A DNA stretch of 6,515 nt, taken from the NCBI GenBank assembly GCA_019310865.1, contig JAFDDL010000318.1:1-6515 (forward strand), read 5' to 3'. The notes below the pieces were generated by a model. It was given only the letters and a program-made list of their open reading frames with translations. It did not search any database and was not told the origin of the DNA. Origin of the DNA: Deltaproteobacteria bacterium. GTDB lineage: Bacteria > Desulfobacterota > Desulfobacteria > Desulfobacterales > JAFDDL01. A program made the position numbers and the translations under genes. Shown here piece by piece: positions 1 through 5,540 of this stretch. Position 1 is the first letter of the stretch; each line of letters starts with the position of its first letter.

Positions 1-302
1 GATACGAAGAAAACCTTGTCCATCGCAAAATTTGTGAGTTCGCATACTTGTTTGGCCGCCACCTCTAGCGGTGGATTGGTATAATCGATACGATAGACAA
101 ATGCGGCCTTTTTCGCCTGTTCCCGCAGGGTATCCGCCATTTCATCGATCCCGTGGCCCAGATTGCAGAGAATGATACCCCCGGATCCATCGATGATTCT
201 GGCGCCCTGGTCATCGTAAAGGTATATGCCTTCGGTTTTTACAATGGCGCGATATTCCCGGTTCATGAACACGTTCAGTACATGGCTCTTTTTCGTACTC
301 AT
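1..302 (-). CDS. Class III PLP-dependent aminotransferase, N-terminal part (runs off left edge)
   Basis: Read leftwards from an ATG at 300-302, this gives 100 codons beginning MSTKKSHVLNVFMNREYRAI and is open to the window edge. Segments typical of the N-terminal part of class III (omega/ornithine/GABA-type) aminotransferases are visible: YLYDDQGARIIDGSGG (residues about 27-42), NLGHGIDEM (about 47-55), EQAKKAAF and YTNPPLEVAA, ending in DKVFFV just before the expected SGSEA motif. The family uses pyridoxal phosphate to move amino groups in the cytosol and is about 430-450 residues long; the PLP lysine lies outside the window. A purine-rich AGGGAAGA Shine-Dalgarno stretch precedes the start and overlaps the end of the transporter gene. 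The 17-nt gap suggests one operon with translational coupling. The substrate cannot be read from this part. Confidence 0.88.
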   Translation of the reverse strand, partial: MSTKKSHVLNVFMNREYRAIVKTEGIYLYDDQGARIIDGSGGIILCNLGHGIDEMADTLREQAKKAAFVYRIDYTNPPLEVAAKQVCELTNFAMDKVFFV

Positions 303-319
303 TGAAATCTTCTTCCCTT

Positions 320-1690
320 TCATTTGTGATTTGTCAAAAGCTTACCGTTCCGCTCTGCGCGTTGCGCACGCGATTCGATTCGACGCCGAATGATCGATTG
401 CCGGCGATGGTCGATGGGAAAGAACCATAGCATGAAGCTGGCACTGACCAGCAGAACGGCCGGCAATATCAAGGTTGAAAAAATGATACCGAGATTGGCA
501 ATATCCGAATTGGGCCCGTCCACCGTATACCCGAAAGCGCCGATAATGATAAATCCGAGTCCACCACCCAGCGCATAGTTTAGCTTGGAAGTCAGGGTCA
601 TTGCCGAGAAATAGTTTGCCGAGCGATTGGCCCCGGTTTTGAGGATGTCATAGTCGATCACATCTCCGAGCAGCGCCATGGGCACCACATAATAGCAGGC
701 CACGAACATGGCGCGAATCCCAACCAAAACAAAGAAGGGGATGAACGATGCCTCACCCGGATCGAAAAAGATCATGCCCACCAGGACCACCGAGCCAATG
801 GCGTTACCGACCGCCCAGGACCGGTGCTTGCCGTACCGGTAAATTATTTTTAACCACACTGGTATGACAACAAAGGTGAACATCGCATCCGCCACAAGAA
901 AATAGGGGAAGCGATGCCCCAATTGCATGTAAGTGTCGGAGTACAGGTAGATCAGCGAAAAAAACATGCCGTTGCCCAAACCCGAAACGATATAGACAGC
1001 AATGAAAAACCAGAAGGGCTTGTTTCCCTTGACCGAGTTAAACAGCCCCATGATGGAAGGTTTTTCGGTCGCCACCGGTTTGCCTTCCGGCCCCCAGACT
1101 GTGGCGGCAAGGGCAATAAACGGCATGAGACCAACGAAAAAAAATGCTATGAATCTCAGGGTTTCGCTGTTGTAGCCCTGGGATGCAAATACGGGAACCA
1201 ACGGGATAACGGCAAATGTCAGGCTCCCCAGCTGTACAGCAAGACCGACATATGTGCTGATACGGGATCGTTCGTCGTAATGACGGGAAATCTCGGTCCC
1301 CCAGGCACGATGGGGAATGTCGATCATGGTGAAAGCCAGAAAAATGAGTAGAAACCAGACGGTGAAATACGCGACCCCGACATCAGCGGCCGGTACGTAA
1401 AAAAAATAGACTGACACCATGGCCAGGATAAAACCGCCCAGAACCCATGGTTTTCTGCGACCGAGCCGCGTTTTGGTGATGTCCGACAAATAGCCGAGGA
1501 CGGGATCGGTTACCGCATCGAATATCCGCCCGACCACAAGGAGTGTCCCGATCACCGCCAGACTGATACCGGCATGCTTTGCATAAAAGGCCGGAAGGAT
1601 CGCCAAGGTCGGGAACATGATGGCTCCGGAAATATAAGCCGGTGAGGCATAGGCGCTCAAACGCCAGAATGACACACGTTTATCGGACAT
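320..1690 (-). CDS. MFS transporter, GPH (MelB-type) cation symporter family
   Basis: The product is a 456-residue polytopic inner-membrane protein with about 12 hydrophobic segments. It carries the hallmark GPH loop: RIFDAVTDPVLGYLSD at residues about 55-70, followed by the basic TKTRLGRRKPW. In MelB the aspartates of this region take part in Na+/H+ coupling. A second family-like stretch, GDVIDYDILKTGANRSA, lies in the C-terminal half. The C-terminus is a basic cytoplasmic tail. The ATG at 1690 is preferred over an in-frame TTG at 1708, because GGAG lies 7 nt upstream of the ATG and the TTG would overlap the upstream remnant's stop codon. It sits between a class IV aminotransferase remnant (14 nt upstream) and a class III aminotransferase (17 nt downstream). 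The substrate may therefore be an amine, amino acid derivative or amino sugar rather than a plain sugar, which is inference. The length is normal for the family and the gene appears intact. Confidence 0.9.
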   Translation of the reverse strand: MSDKRVSFWRLSAYASPAYISGAIMFPTLAILPAFYAKHAGISLAVIGTLLVVGRIFDAVTDPVLGYLSDITKTRLGRRKPWVLGGFILAMVSVYFFYVPAADVGVAYFTVWFLLIFLAFTMIDIPHRAWGTEISRHYDERSRISTYVGLAVQLGSLTFAVIPLVPVFASQGYNSETLRFIAFFFVGLMPFIALAATVWGPEGKPVATEKPSIMGLFNSVKGNKPFWFFIAVYIVSGLGNGMFFSLIYLYSDTYMQLGHRFPYFLVADAMFTFVVIPVWLKIIYRYGKHRSWAVGNAIGSVVLVGMIFFDPGEASFIPFFVLVGIRAMFVACYYVVPMALLGDVIDYDILKTGANRSANYFSAMTLTSKLNYALGGGLGFIIIGAFGYTVDGPNSDIANLGIIFSTLILPAVLLVSASFMLWFFPIDHRRQSIIRRRIESRAQRAERNGKLLTNHK

Positions 1691-1704
1691 ATACAGACTC
1701 CATT

Positions 1705-1980
1705 TCAAACTTTGTCGAATGCGTCAAAGAGCCCCCGAACCAGGTCGAGCCAATGATAATTCTTGATCGTCGGATCGATGGAGTCGGGCGGAATGCGGAC
1801 CACTTCAGAGACGGCGATATCAAGGAGGAAGCCCCAGTCCAGCACCGACACCTTTGCCTCCGACATGAGAACATGGCCATCCATGTAGGCAATTCCGGTG
1901 GGGTAGGTCATGGGGTCGTCGTGCCGTTTCACAACGAGTGGGAATTCTTTATGCACCTCCGTCTGCGTGCGCTTCTTCAT
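1705..1980 (-). pseudogene. Class IV aminotransferase remnant with internal deletion and lost C-terminus
   Basis: The 91-codon reading frame starts at ATG 1980; a GTG at 1989 is an alternative. The first part, YPTGIAYMDGHVLMSEAK then VSVLDWGFL, matches the N-terminal strand region of class IV (BCAT / D-amino acid / R-amine transaminase) enzymes. The next residues, SEVVRIPPDSIDPTIKNYHW then LDLVRGLFDAFD, match the middle of the same family, where the lysine of the KNYHW/KNLQW segment binds PLP. About 90-100 residues between these blocks are missing (junction near 1820-1830). The frame stops about where the cofactor-binding C-terminal half should begin. Full enzymes are about 280-330 residues, so this product should be inactive although it keeps the PLP lysine. 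It is the first gene of the minus-strand operon, 14 nt before the transporter. That its short frame stays open may matter for translational coupling to the transporter; this is inference. Confidence 0.75.
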
Positions 1981-2057
1981 TATTTTCACCGGGTATTAAC
2001 CGGACGGCCTTCACGATTAATTTGCAACATGAAGCTTAATATTAATCGTACCGTTTA

Positions 2058-2084
2058 ATTATAGACATAAAGATCAATTGTCAA
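2058..2084 (-). promoter_or_regulatory. Sigma-70-like promoter for the minus-strand aminotransferase/transporter operon
   Basis: On the minus strand a perfect TTGACA (2084-2079) and a perfect TATAAT (2063-2058) are separated by 15 nt, shorter than the usual 17. Transcription would start near 2050, about 70 nt upstream of the class IV remnant start. The leader contains TTAATATTAA and a near-palindrome around GGTACGATTAA that could bind a regulator. No other well-placed promoter was seen for this operon. Confidence 0.5.
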
Positions 2085-2249
2085 GCTTTTTTTTTATTAA
2101 GGTGTTTGTATTTAGATTTTGTTGCGCTATTATTGTGTCAAACGTCAAGTGCACGATAGATCTTATAGAATTTTATTTTGCGATGTATCAAAACATGAAG
2201 GAGACAGCTTTGAAGCGGTATCGTTCATCATTCTTTGCCTTCCAGCCCC

Positions 2250-2548
2250 CTATCCAACAATATCCCGACCTCGTTTCAACACCTGGCCGGCTCTGCTGCC
2301 AGTGAGCTTTCCACCGCTCAATGTCACGGTGCCGTAACGATAACTCGCTCAATACCATCGGCCGGTTGAACCGGATTTTCAAAGGTCGCCCGGTCAATGA
2401 TCGTATCGGGGTTGAACACCACCAGGTCGGCAAAATATCCGGTTTCAATTCGTCCGCGATGGGAAACAGAGAGAACTGCTTCGGCCTCCTGAAAACCGCT
2501 AAAAGGGCCATCGAATCATCAACCGCTAATGTTAAATATGTCAGACAT
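2250..2548 (-). pseudogene. N-acyl-D-amino-acid deacylase (D-aminoacylase) remnant, copy 1
   Basis: Read leftwards from ATG 2548 (MSDIFNISG), the frame meets two stop codons. It then continues as SGFQEAEAVLSVS, HRGRIETGYFADLVVF and NPDTIIDRATFENPVQPADG, and ends IERVIV. The ADLVVF and ATFENP..P.GI..VIVNG pattern is the C-terminal beta-sandwich end of D-aminoacylase-type amidohydrolases, metal enzymes that deacylate N-acyl-D-amino acids. A one-base deletion near 2334 (GCCGTAACG against GCCGTTAACG in copy 2) breaks the frame at VNG. The restored frame reads GTVTLSGGKLTGSRAGQVLK and ends RGRDIVG with a TAG at 2250-2252. Only about 100 of the family's roughly 480-530 residues remain; the catalytic domain is absent. 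The start codon lies next to C-terminal sequence, so a large internal deletion is likely. Confidence 0.75.
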
Positions 2549-2551
2549 ATC
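2259..2551. repeat. Diverged direct repeat, copy 1 (pairs with 5882-6159)
   Basis: This segment aligns in the same orientation with 5882-6159, at roughly 80% identity judged by eye over the best part (2261-2470 against 5884-6095). Shared blocks include CTCGTTTCAACACCTGGCCG, TCAAAGGTCGCCCGGTC, ATATCCGGTTTCAATTCGTC and CTTCGGCCTCCTGAAAACCG. The shared block ends in the palindrome ATATGTCAGACATAT (2536-2550). The two copies flank the HTH/ATPase cassette. They differ by small indels, so the duplication is not recent. Confidence 0.85.
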
Positions 2552-2564
2552 CGAGGTTTTTGAG

Positions 2565-2863
2565 GCGGATGATATCTTTACCGGAGTGGAGGATATCACA
2601 GATTTGAAAAGTAGCTTTCAATCGGGAATTTAACTGCACTATTTCTGGTCACCTTACTTTTTCTTAATTTTTTTAGTTTCTTATAAACGCTCCCCCAGCC
2701 CGTTAACCAAGCTCCTACCAACTATTAAATTGATTGCAATTTTTGCAGAAACAGGGTAAATTCGGTCCTAATCGGCAAATATTCACCTTGTTTGGTAAAA
2801 ATATTCTCGAAACAGAAGTCTATACAGTGCAAATAGGCCTTCTCAAGTTAGGCTGTCCTTATC
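2565..2863. other. Stretch without a recognisable gene between repeat copy 1 and the HTH gene
   Basis: No convincing gene is seen here on either strand. The stretch is AT-rich with T tracts around 2655-2690. It contains an imperfect inverted repeat with AATATT arms at 2778-2783 and 2800-2805, and ends at the inverted repeat just upstream of the HTH gene. A short plus-strand frame from ATG 2539 (MSDISEVFEADDIF...) ends in TAA near 2634 and is probably chance. The left edge of the inserted or rearranged cassette should lie in this stretch, but no terminal inverted repeat or target-site duplication could be recognised. Confidence 0.5.
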
Positions 2864-2893
2864 TTGCGTTTACAGACATGAGAAATAACGCAA
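2864..2893. promoter_or_regulatory. Inverted repeat TTGCGTT-N16-AACGCAA upstream of the HTH gene
   Basis: Perfect 7-bp arms, TTGCGTT (2864-2870) and AACGCAA (2887-2893), are separated by 16 nt and end 20 nt before the HTH start codon. A weak TTTACA-N17-AATATC promoter-like pair (2869-2897) overlaps it. Position and symmetry suggest an operator, perhaps for autoregulation by the HTH protein. This is inference; binding by a MerR/excisionase-type protein cannot be read from the sequence. Confidence 0.35.
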
Positions 2894-2913
2894 TATCGAT
2901 TTAGGATATAAAC

Positions 2914-3084
2914 ATGGAAGACAGATGGCTAACGGTTGATGACATTTGCAAGTATCTGAACGTCAGCAATGAAACCGTCTACAAGTGGATTGAACAGCGA
3001 GGAATGCCAGGCCACCGAGTTGGACGTCGATGGATGTTCAAGCAATCGGATGGCCCGAGGGCGGGTAGTCCAATTGAGCGATGA
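2914..3084 (+). CDS. Excisionase-type (MerR-like) helix-turn-helix DNA-binding protein, probably frameshifted
   Basis: The 56-residue product begins MEDRWLTVDDICKYLNVS and continues NETVYKWIEQ and RGMPGHRVGRRWMFKQS. This is a textbook HTH_17/excisionase fold: helix-turn-helix at residues about 7-26 and a basic wing (GHRVGRRWMF) at 33-43. AGGA lies 7 nt before the ATG. Family members normally continue after the wing with a helix of the EVDEWV type. Here that segment is missing and the frame ends DGPRAGSPIER after residue 46. In the +1-shifted frame the sequence continues without stop as ARGRVVQLSDEKAK into the coiled-coil ORF. The gene was therefore probably an HTH plus coiled-coil protein of about 173 residues, split by a small deletion near 3049-3052. 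The likely role is DNA binding, for example autoregulation of the downstream ATPase pair. Small proteins of this type often sit at the head of defence or restriction cassettes. Confidence 0.72.
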   Translation: MEDRWLTVDDICKYLNVSNETVYKWIEQRGMPGHRVGRRWMFKQSDGPRAGSPIER

Positions 3085-3433
3085 AAAAGCAAAACGTGAA
3101 ATAGATGAGGAAGGTCTGTGTTTAATGGAGGAGGAGGTTCACGCTTTAAACGCTGATTTGTTAGAAAAGAAAGCGGATCTCGAACATTATCATTATGAAG
3201 TAGATATTATACGGAAGGAACTCAATAAGACGCGTCTGAAGGTGCAAACCGATCTTCAAACCGCGATTCGAGAGGAGGAAGAGATAAAAGGGCTCTTGCA
3301 ACTGGCTTCACGGGCGAAATCCGCCTGGAATGAATATTTGCATTGCAAAGAAGAGACCAAACGCCTCACAGCCGAACGCGACAAATCATACAAACGTCAA
3401 GAAGCCATAAGGTTGGTTTTCAATACATCATAA
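3074..3433 (+). CDS. Coiled-coil protein of unknown function, probable 3' part of the split HTH gene
   Basis: This open frame is rich in Glu, Lys and Leu and is predicted helical throughout. It includes MEEEVHALNADLLEKKADLE, KELNKTRLKV, IREEEEIKGLLQLASRAK and EETKRLTAERDKSYKRQEA, with heptad-like spacing typical of a coiled coil. The family is not recognised. The frame is open from well upstream, but that part overlaps the HTH domain in another frame and looks non-coding. Coding content seems to begin around 3050. If translated alone, possible starts are TTG 3074 or ATG 3125 (MEEEV), the latter with GAGGAAGG at 3107-3114. I favour the view that it was fused to the HTH domain. It lies about 140 nt before the ATPase on the same strand. 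Confidence 0.5.
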   Translation: MSDEKAKREIDEEGLCLMEEEVHALNADLLEKKADLEHYHYEVDIIRKELNKTRLKVQTDLQTAIREEEEIKGLLQLASRAKSAWNEYLHCKEETKRLTAERDKSYKRQEAIRLVFNTS

Positions 3434-3576
3434 CAACCACATCGGCCCCTCCAAGTGAAATGCAACAATCACCATGGCTTATCAATCCGATTCTTGACGC
3501 CTCTCATAAGGAAGGACGACTATTGGGAGTCGATTTGTAATGACTCTATTAGACCTGCAACAAGGAGGATGACAAC
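3434..3576 (+). other. Short spacer before the ATPase gene, with a possible small ORF
   Basis: A 26-codon frame from ATG 3460 (MQQSPWLINPILDASHKEG, ending RLLGVDL, stop at 3538-3540) is open here. Its frame differs from that of the coiled-coil ORF, which ends at 3433. It could be the displaced C-terminus of the preceding gene after a second frameshift, or chance. The strong ribosome binding site AAGGAGG at 3562-3568 belongs to the ATPase gene. No promoter or terminator was recognised. Confidence 0.3.
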
Positions 3577-4776
3577 ATGATGAAAGTATTAGATTTCGAT
3601 ATCGAAGGGTTCAGATCCCTAAGAAAAATTTCCTGGTCCCTTGCGGAGTTGAATGTGATCATCGGACCTAACGGTACCGGCAAATCCAACCTGCTCCGAA
3701 TGCTTGAACTCATCTCGATTTCGGCCCAGGGCGGATTGGGGAAGCATATTCAAAAAGCAGGCGGAATGGAGCCGCTGGTTTGGGACGGTATTTCAGATAG
3801 CATCCGTTTTTATATCAAATCTTCCAAACTGTTGCCATTCTGGCTTGCGGATAAAAACTGGCTAACTTACGGGGTTGAATTGGCGAGACTCGGCAAAAGC
3901 GGAACCTATTCTATTGGAAAAGAACAACTTTTATATTTTCATCGGAAGAAACCGAAAGAAAAGGCCGAACCTTTTGCAATCCTGGACCGGAAAAAAATGA
4001 CCGGCAGAATTTTCGATGAAAACCGTAAAGAATTGATAGCCTCAGAGGAGTCCTTGTTGGAGGATGAGACACTGCTTAGTTTGACGGCAGGACCTTTCAC
4101 GATCAATCAGCATATTCCTGTTTTCCGTAAACAATTAGCTGAATGGCGTGTTTATCATGACGTGGACGTCAGCTTGGCGGCCCCCCTCCGCCAGCCGGCA
4201 ATAGCCCGGTCGGAAAAACGAGTGGATGCGGACGGGCAAAATCTCATTCCGGTTCTGCATACGCTTTACACCGGAGATCGTGATTTCAAGAATGAAATCG
4301 ATTCCGCAATGCGGGCCGCATTTGGAAATGATTACGAAGAATTGGTTTTCCCTCCCGCGGCGGACCAGAGAATTCAACTCCGTATCAGATGGCGGTCTCT
4401 TAAGCGGGAGCAATCTGCCGCGGACCTTTCCGACGGAACACTGCGGTTTCTTATTTTATTAACGATCCTGGCGACACCCTCCCCCCCACCGTTGATTGCC
4501 ATTGATGAGCCGGAGACCGGTTTGCATCCTTCCATGCTTCCGATTGTTGCAGAGTATGCCGTGGATGCTGCTGAACGAACACAGGTTATTTTAACCACGC
4601 ATTCGCCACAATTCCTGGATTCCTTTGGAGACACCAAGCCAACGACAACTGTTGCGAAATGGATTGATGGAGAAACGGTTTTGAAAACCGTGGATGGGAA
4701 AGAATTGGCGTACTGGTTGAGTGAATATTCTTTGGGTGCCCTCTATCGAACCGGTGAATTGGAGGATATGGTATGA
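3577..4776 (+). CDS. AAA/ABC-type ATPase (AAA_21, OLD/RecF-like) of a putative defence pair
   Basis: The 399-residue product has an ABC/SMC-like ATPase core. An N-terminal strand (VLDFDIEGFRSLRKISW) is followed by Walker A GPNGTGKS at residues 30-37. A long variable insertion covers about residues 50-280. The signature-like LSDGT is at 284-288, Walker B LIAIDEPETGLHP at about 306-318 with the glutamate at 311, and the H-loop THSP with His342. All nucleotide-binding motifs are present, so the ATPase looks functional and should dimerise on ATP. AAGGAGG lies 8 nt before the first ATG; a second ATG follows directly. The stop codon overlaps the next start as ATGA, so the two proteins are translationally coupled. 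Family members pair with a nuclease or Toprim effector (OLD, PARIS AriA/AriB, Gabija), acting as the sensing ATPase. That role here is inferred from architecture. Confidence 0.88.
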   Translation: MMKVLDFDIEGFRSLRKISWSLAELNVIIGPNGTGKSNLLRMLELISISAQGGLGKHIQKAGGMEPLVWDGISDSIRFYIKSSKLLPFWLADKNWLTYGVELARLGKSGTYSIGKEQLLYFHRKKPKEKAEPFAILDRKKMTGRIFDENRKELIASEESLLEDETLLSLTAGPFTINQHIPVFRKQLAEWRVYHDVDVSLAAPLRQPAIARSEKRVDADGQNLIPVLHTLYTGDRDFKNEIDSAMRAAFGNDYEELVFPPAADQRIQLRIRWRSLKREQSAADLSDGTLRFLILLTILATPSPPPLIAIDEPETGLHPSMLPIVAEYAVDAAERTQVILTTHSPQFLDSFGDTKPTTTVAKWIDGETVLKTVDGKELAYWLSEYSLGALYRTGELEDMV

Positions 4777-5117
4777 AATTCGTACTCTTTGTGGAGGGGC
4801 ATACCGAAAAACAGGCGCTGGCAAATTTACTCAAACGCTGGTTGGACCCCAGACTCGACAACCCTATCGGAATTCAAGTGGTGCGATTTGATGGGTGGTC
4901 TGATCTGGTTAAGGAGACGCCCAAAAAAGCACGAATGTATCTGAACCGGGAAGATATCATCGGTGTCATTGCACTATTGGACCTTTATGGCCCCACAATT
5001 TATCCTGACGGAAAGACCACTGCGGGAGCGCGTTATACTGGGCCAAACTTGCAACTGCCGGCCTTGAAAAGGTCCACATTGAGGAAGGTCTTGTCTATAA
5101 ATACGAAAGAGTTTTGA
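4773..5117 (+). CDS. DUF4276-type (Toprim-like) protein, C-terminally truncated partner of the ATPase
   Basis: The product has 114 residues, with GGAGG 7 nt before an ATG that overlaps the ATPase stop codon by 4 nt. The N-terminus MKFVLFVEGHTEKQALANLL carries the VEGxTExxAL motif, whose glutamate (residue 9) is the first acidic position of Toprim-like folds. IIGVIALLDLYGPTIYPDGK (about residues 67-86) supplies the expected LLDLYGP acidic strand. DUF4276 proteins usually run to about 200 residues and continue with a conserved RF..FAVHE.EAWLL-type region, which is absent here. After GARYT the frame reads GPNLQLPALKRSTLRKV and stops inside a tandem duplication. One added base near 5040 would give RYTWAK, a usual continuation, and would open into the downstream ORF. 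A frameshift followed by a chimeric junction is therefore likely. The putative effector is probably inactive. Confidence 0.7.
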   Translation: MKFVLFVEGHTEKQALANLLKRWLDPRLDNPIGIQVVRFDGWSDLVKETPKKARMYLNREDIIGVIALLDLYGPTIYPDGKTTAGARYTGPNLQLPALKRSTLRKVLSINTKEF

Positions 5118-5209
5118 CATACTCCAATGGGAGCGACATTTCTAGTCAGTCTTGTCTATAAATACGAAAGAGTTTTGACATACTCCAATGGGAGCGACAT
5201 TTCTAGTCA
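5088..5209. repeat. Perfect 61-bp tandem duplication (5088-5148 and 5149-5209)
   Basis: The block beginning GTCTTGTCTATAAATACG and ending GACATTTCTAGTCA occurs twice, head to tail, with no mismatch over 61 bp. Because 61 is not a multiple of three, the duplication shifts the reading frame by one. It contains the stop codon of the truncated DUF4276 protein (copy A) and the ATG at 5127 that opens the downstream ORF. Perfect identity points to a very recent event or an assembly artefact. Confidence 0.97.
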
Positions 5210-5522
5210 TTCCGCTCTTCAAGGTTTTATAGAAGATCACAGTGGTACGAAGATTAAGCTTCAAGGAATTTGCTTCAATGGTCAGAAAGAAATATCCGGC
5301 AAAATAGGAGAGGGAAACCTCCAGATTAGCTTGAAGAAGATTGCGACCATAGAAATAAAGTCGGATGGCTCCGAGTGTTTTGCTAATGTAGCAATGACGT
5401 CCAAGGAGAAAGTGAAAATAAAAATAGATGGAAGTATAAAAGTGTCTGGAGAATCATCTTTGGGTAAGTACTCCATTCCGATCAGTAAGATGTCCCGTGT
5501 CGCTATTGTTCACAAAATATAA
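5127..5522 (+). CDS. Hypothetical beta-rich protein fragment, frame shifted by the tandem duplication
   Basis: The 131-codon frame begins at ATG 5127 within repeat copy A (MGATFLVS). From repeat copy B onward it reads LVYKYERVLTYSNGSDISSH and later IKLQGICFNGQKEISGKIGE, SLKKIATIEI, EKVKIKIDGSIKVSG and ISKMSRVAIVHKI. Alternating hydrophobic residues suggest a beta-rich domain; no family is recognised. Remove one repeat copy and the domain instead continues upstream as GLEKVHIEEGLVYKYERV, in the frame reached by adding one base to the DUF4276 gene near 5040. The first eight residues are therefore probably an artefact of the duplication. The domain was likely once the C-terminal part of a longer protein. 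No clear ribosome binding site precedes ATG 5127. It ends 10 nt before the convergent aminotransferase remnant. Confidence 0.5.
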   Translation: MGATFLVSLVYKYERVLTYSNGSDISSHSALQGFIEDHSGTKIKLQGICFNGQKEISGKIGEGNLQISLKKIATIEIKSDGSECFANVAMTSKEKVKIKIDGSIKVSGESSLGKYSIPISKMSRVAIVHKI

Positions 5523-5525
5523 TTC

Positions 5526-5540
5526 CACTATTTTATAGTG
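5526..5540. terminator. Small AT-rich stem-loop between convergent genes
   Basis: CACTAT (5526-5531), a TTT loop and ATAGTG (5535-5540) form a perfect 6-bp stem between a plus-strand stop (5522) and a minus-strand stop (5533-5535). It overlaps the latter. The position suits a bidirectional terminator, but the stem is short and AT-rich and no long T tract follows, so it is a weak candidate. Confidence 0.25.

Noticed and set aside
914..1351. 145-codon plus-strand ORF opposite the transporter gene
   Set aside because: It is antisense to a well-supported membrane protein gene, with no domain and no ribosome binding site. It is a shadow ORF.
2078..2337. Plus-strand ORFs across 2078-2337, one with GGAG before a TTG at 2210
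   Set aside because: They overlap the D-aminoacylase remnant on the other strand and have no recognisable product.
2536..2550. Palindrome ATATGTCAGACATAT (also at 6144-6158) as a GntR/FCD-type operator
   Set aside because: It resembles TTGTCNGACAA-type sites. However, in both copies it coincides with the ATG of the D-aminoacylase remnant, so the symmetry may simply reflect the MSDI codons. Without a regulator gene nearby I did not list it as an operator.
2778..2805. Hairpin with AATATT arms as a terminator
   Set aside because: The stem is imperfect and AT-rich with no T tract after it, and there is no gene just upstream to terminate.
5114..5142. Promoter within the 61-bp repeat (TTGACA)
   Set aside because: The TTGACA is consensus, but no acceptable -10 box lies 16-18 nt downstream.
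5088..5209. CRISPR-like or iteron array
   Set aside because: There are only two copies, directly adjacent, with no spacers. This is a simple tandem duplication.
2560..5530. Insertion sequence or transposon boundaries around the cassette
   Set aside because: No transposase, integrase, terminal inverted repeat, target-site duplication or tRNA attachment site could be recognised.
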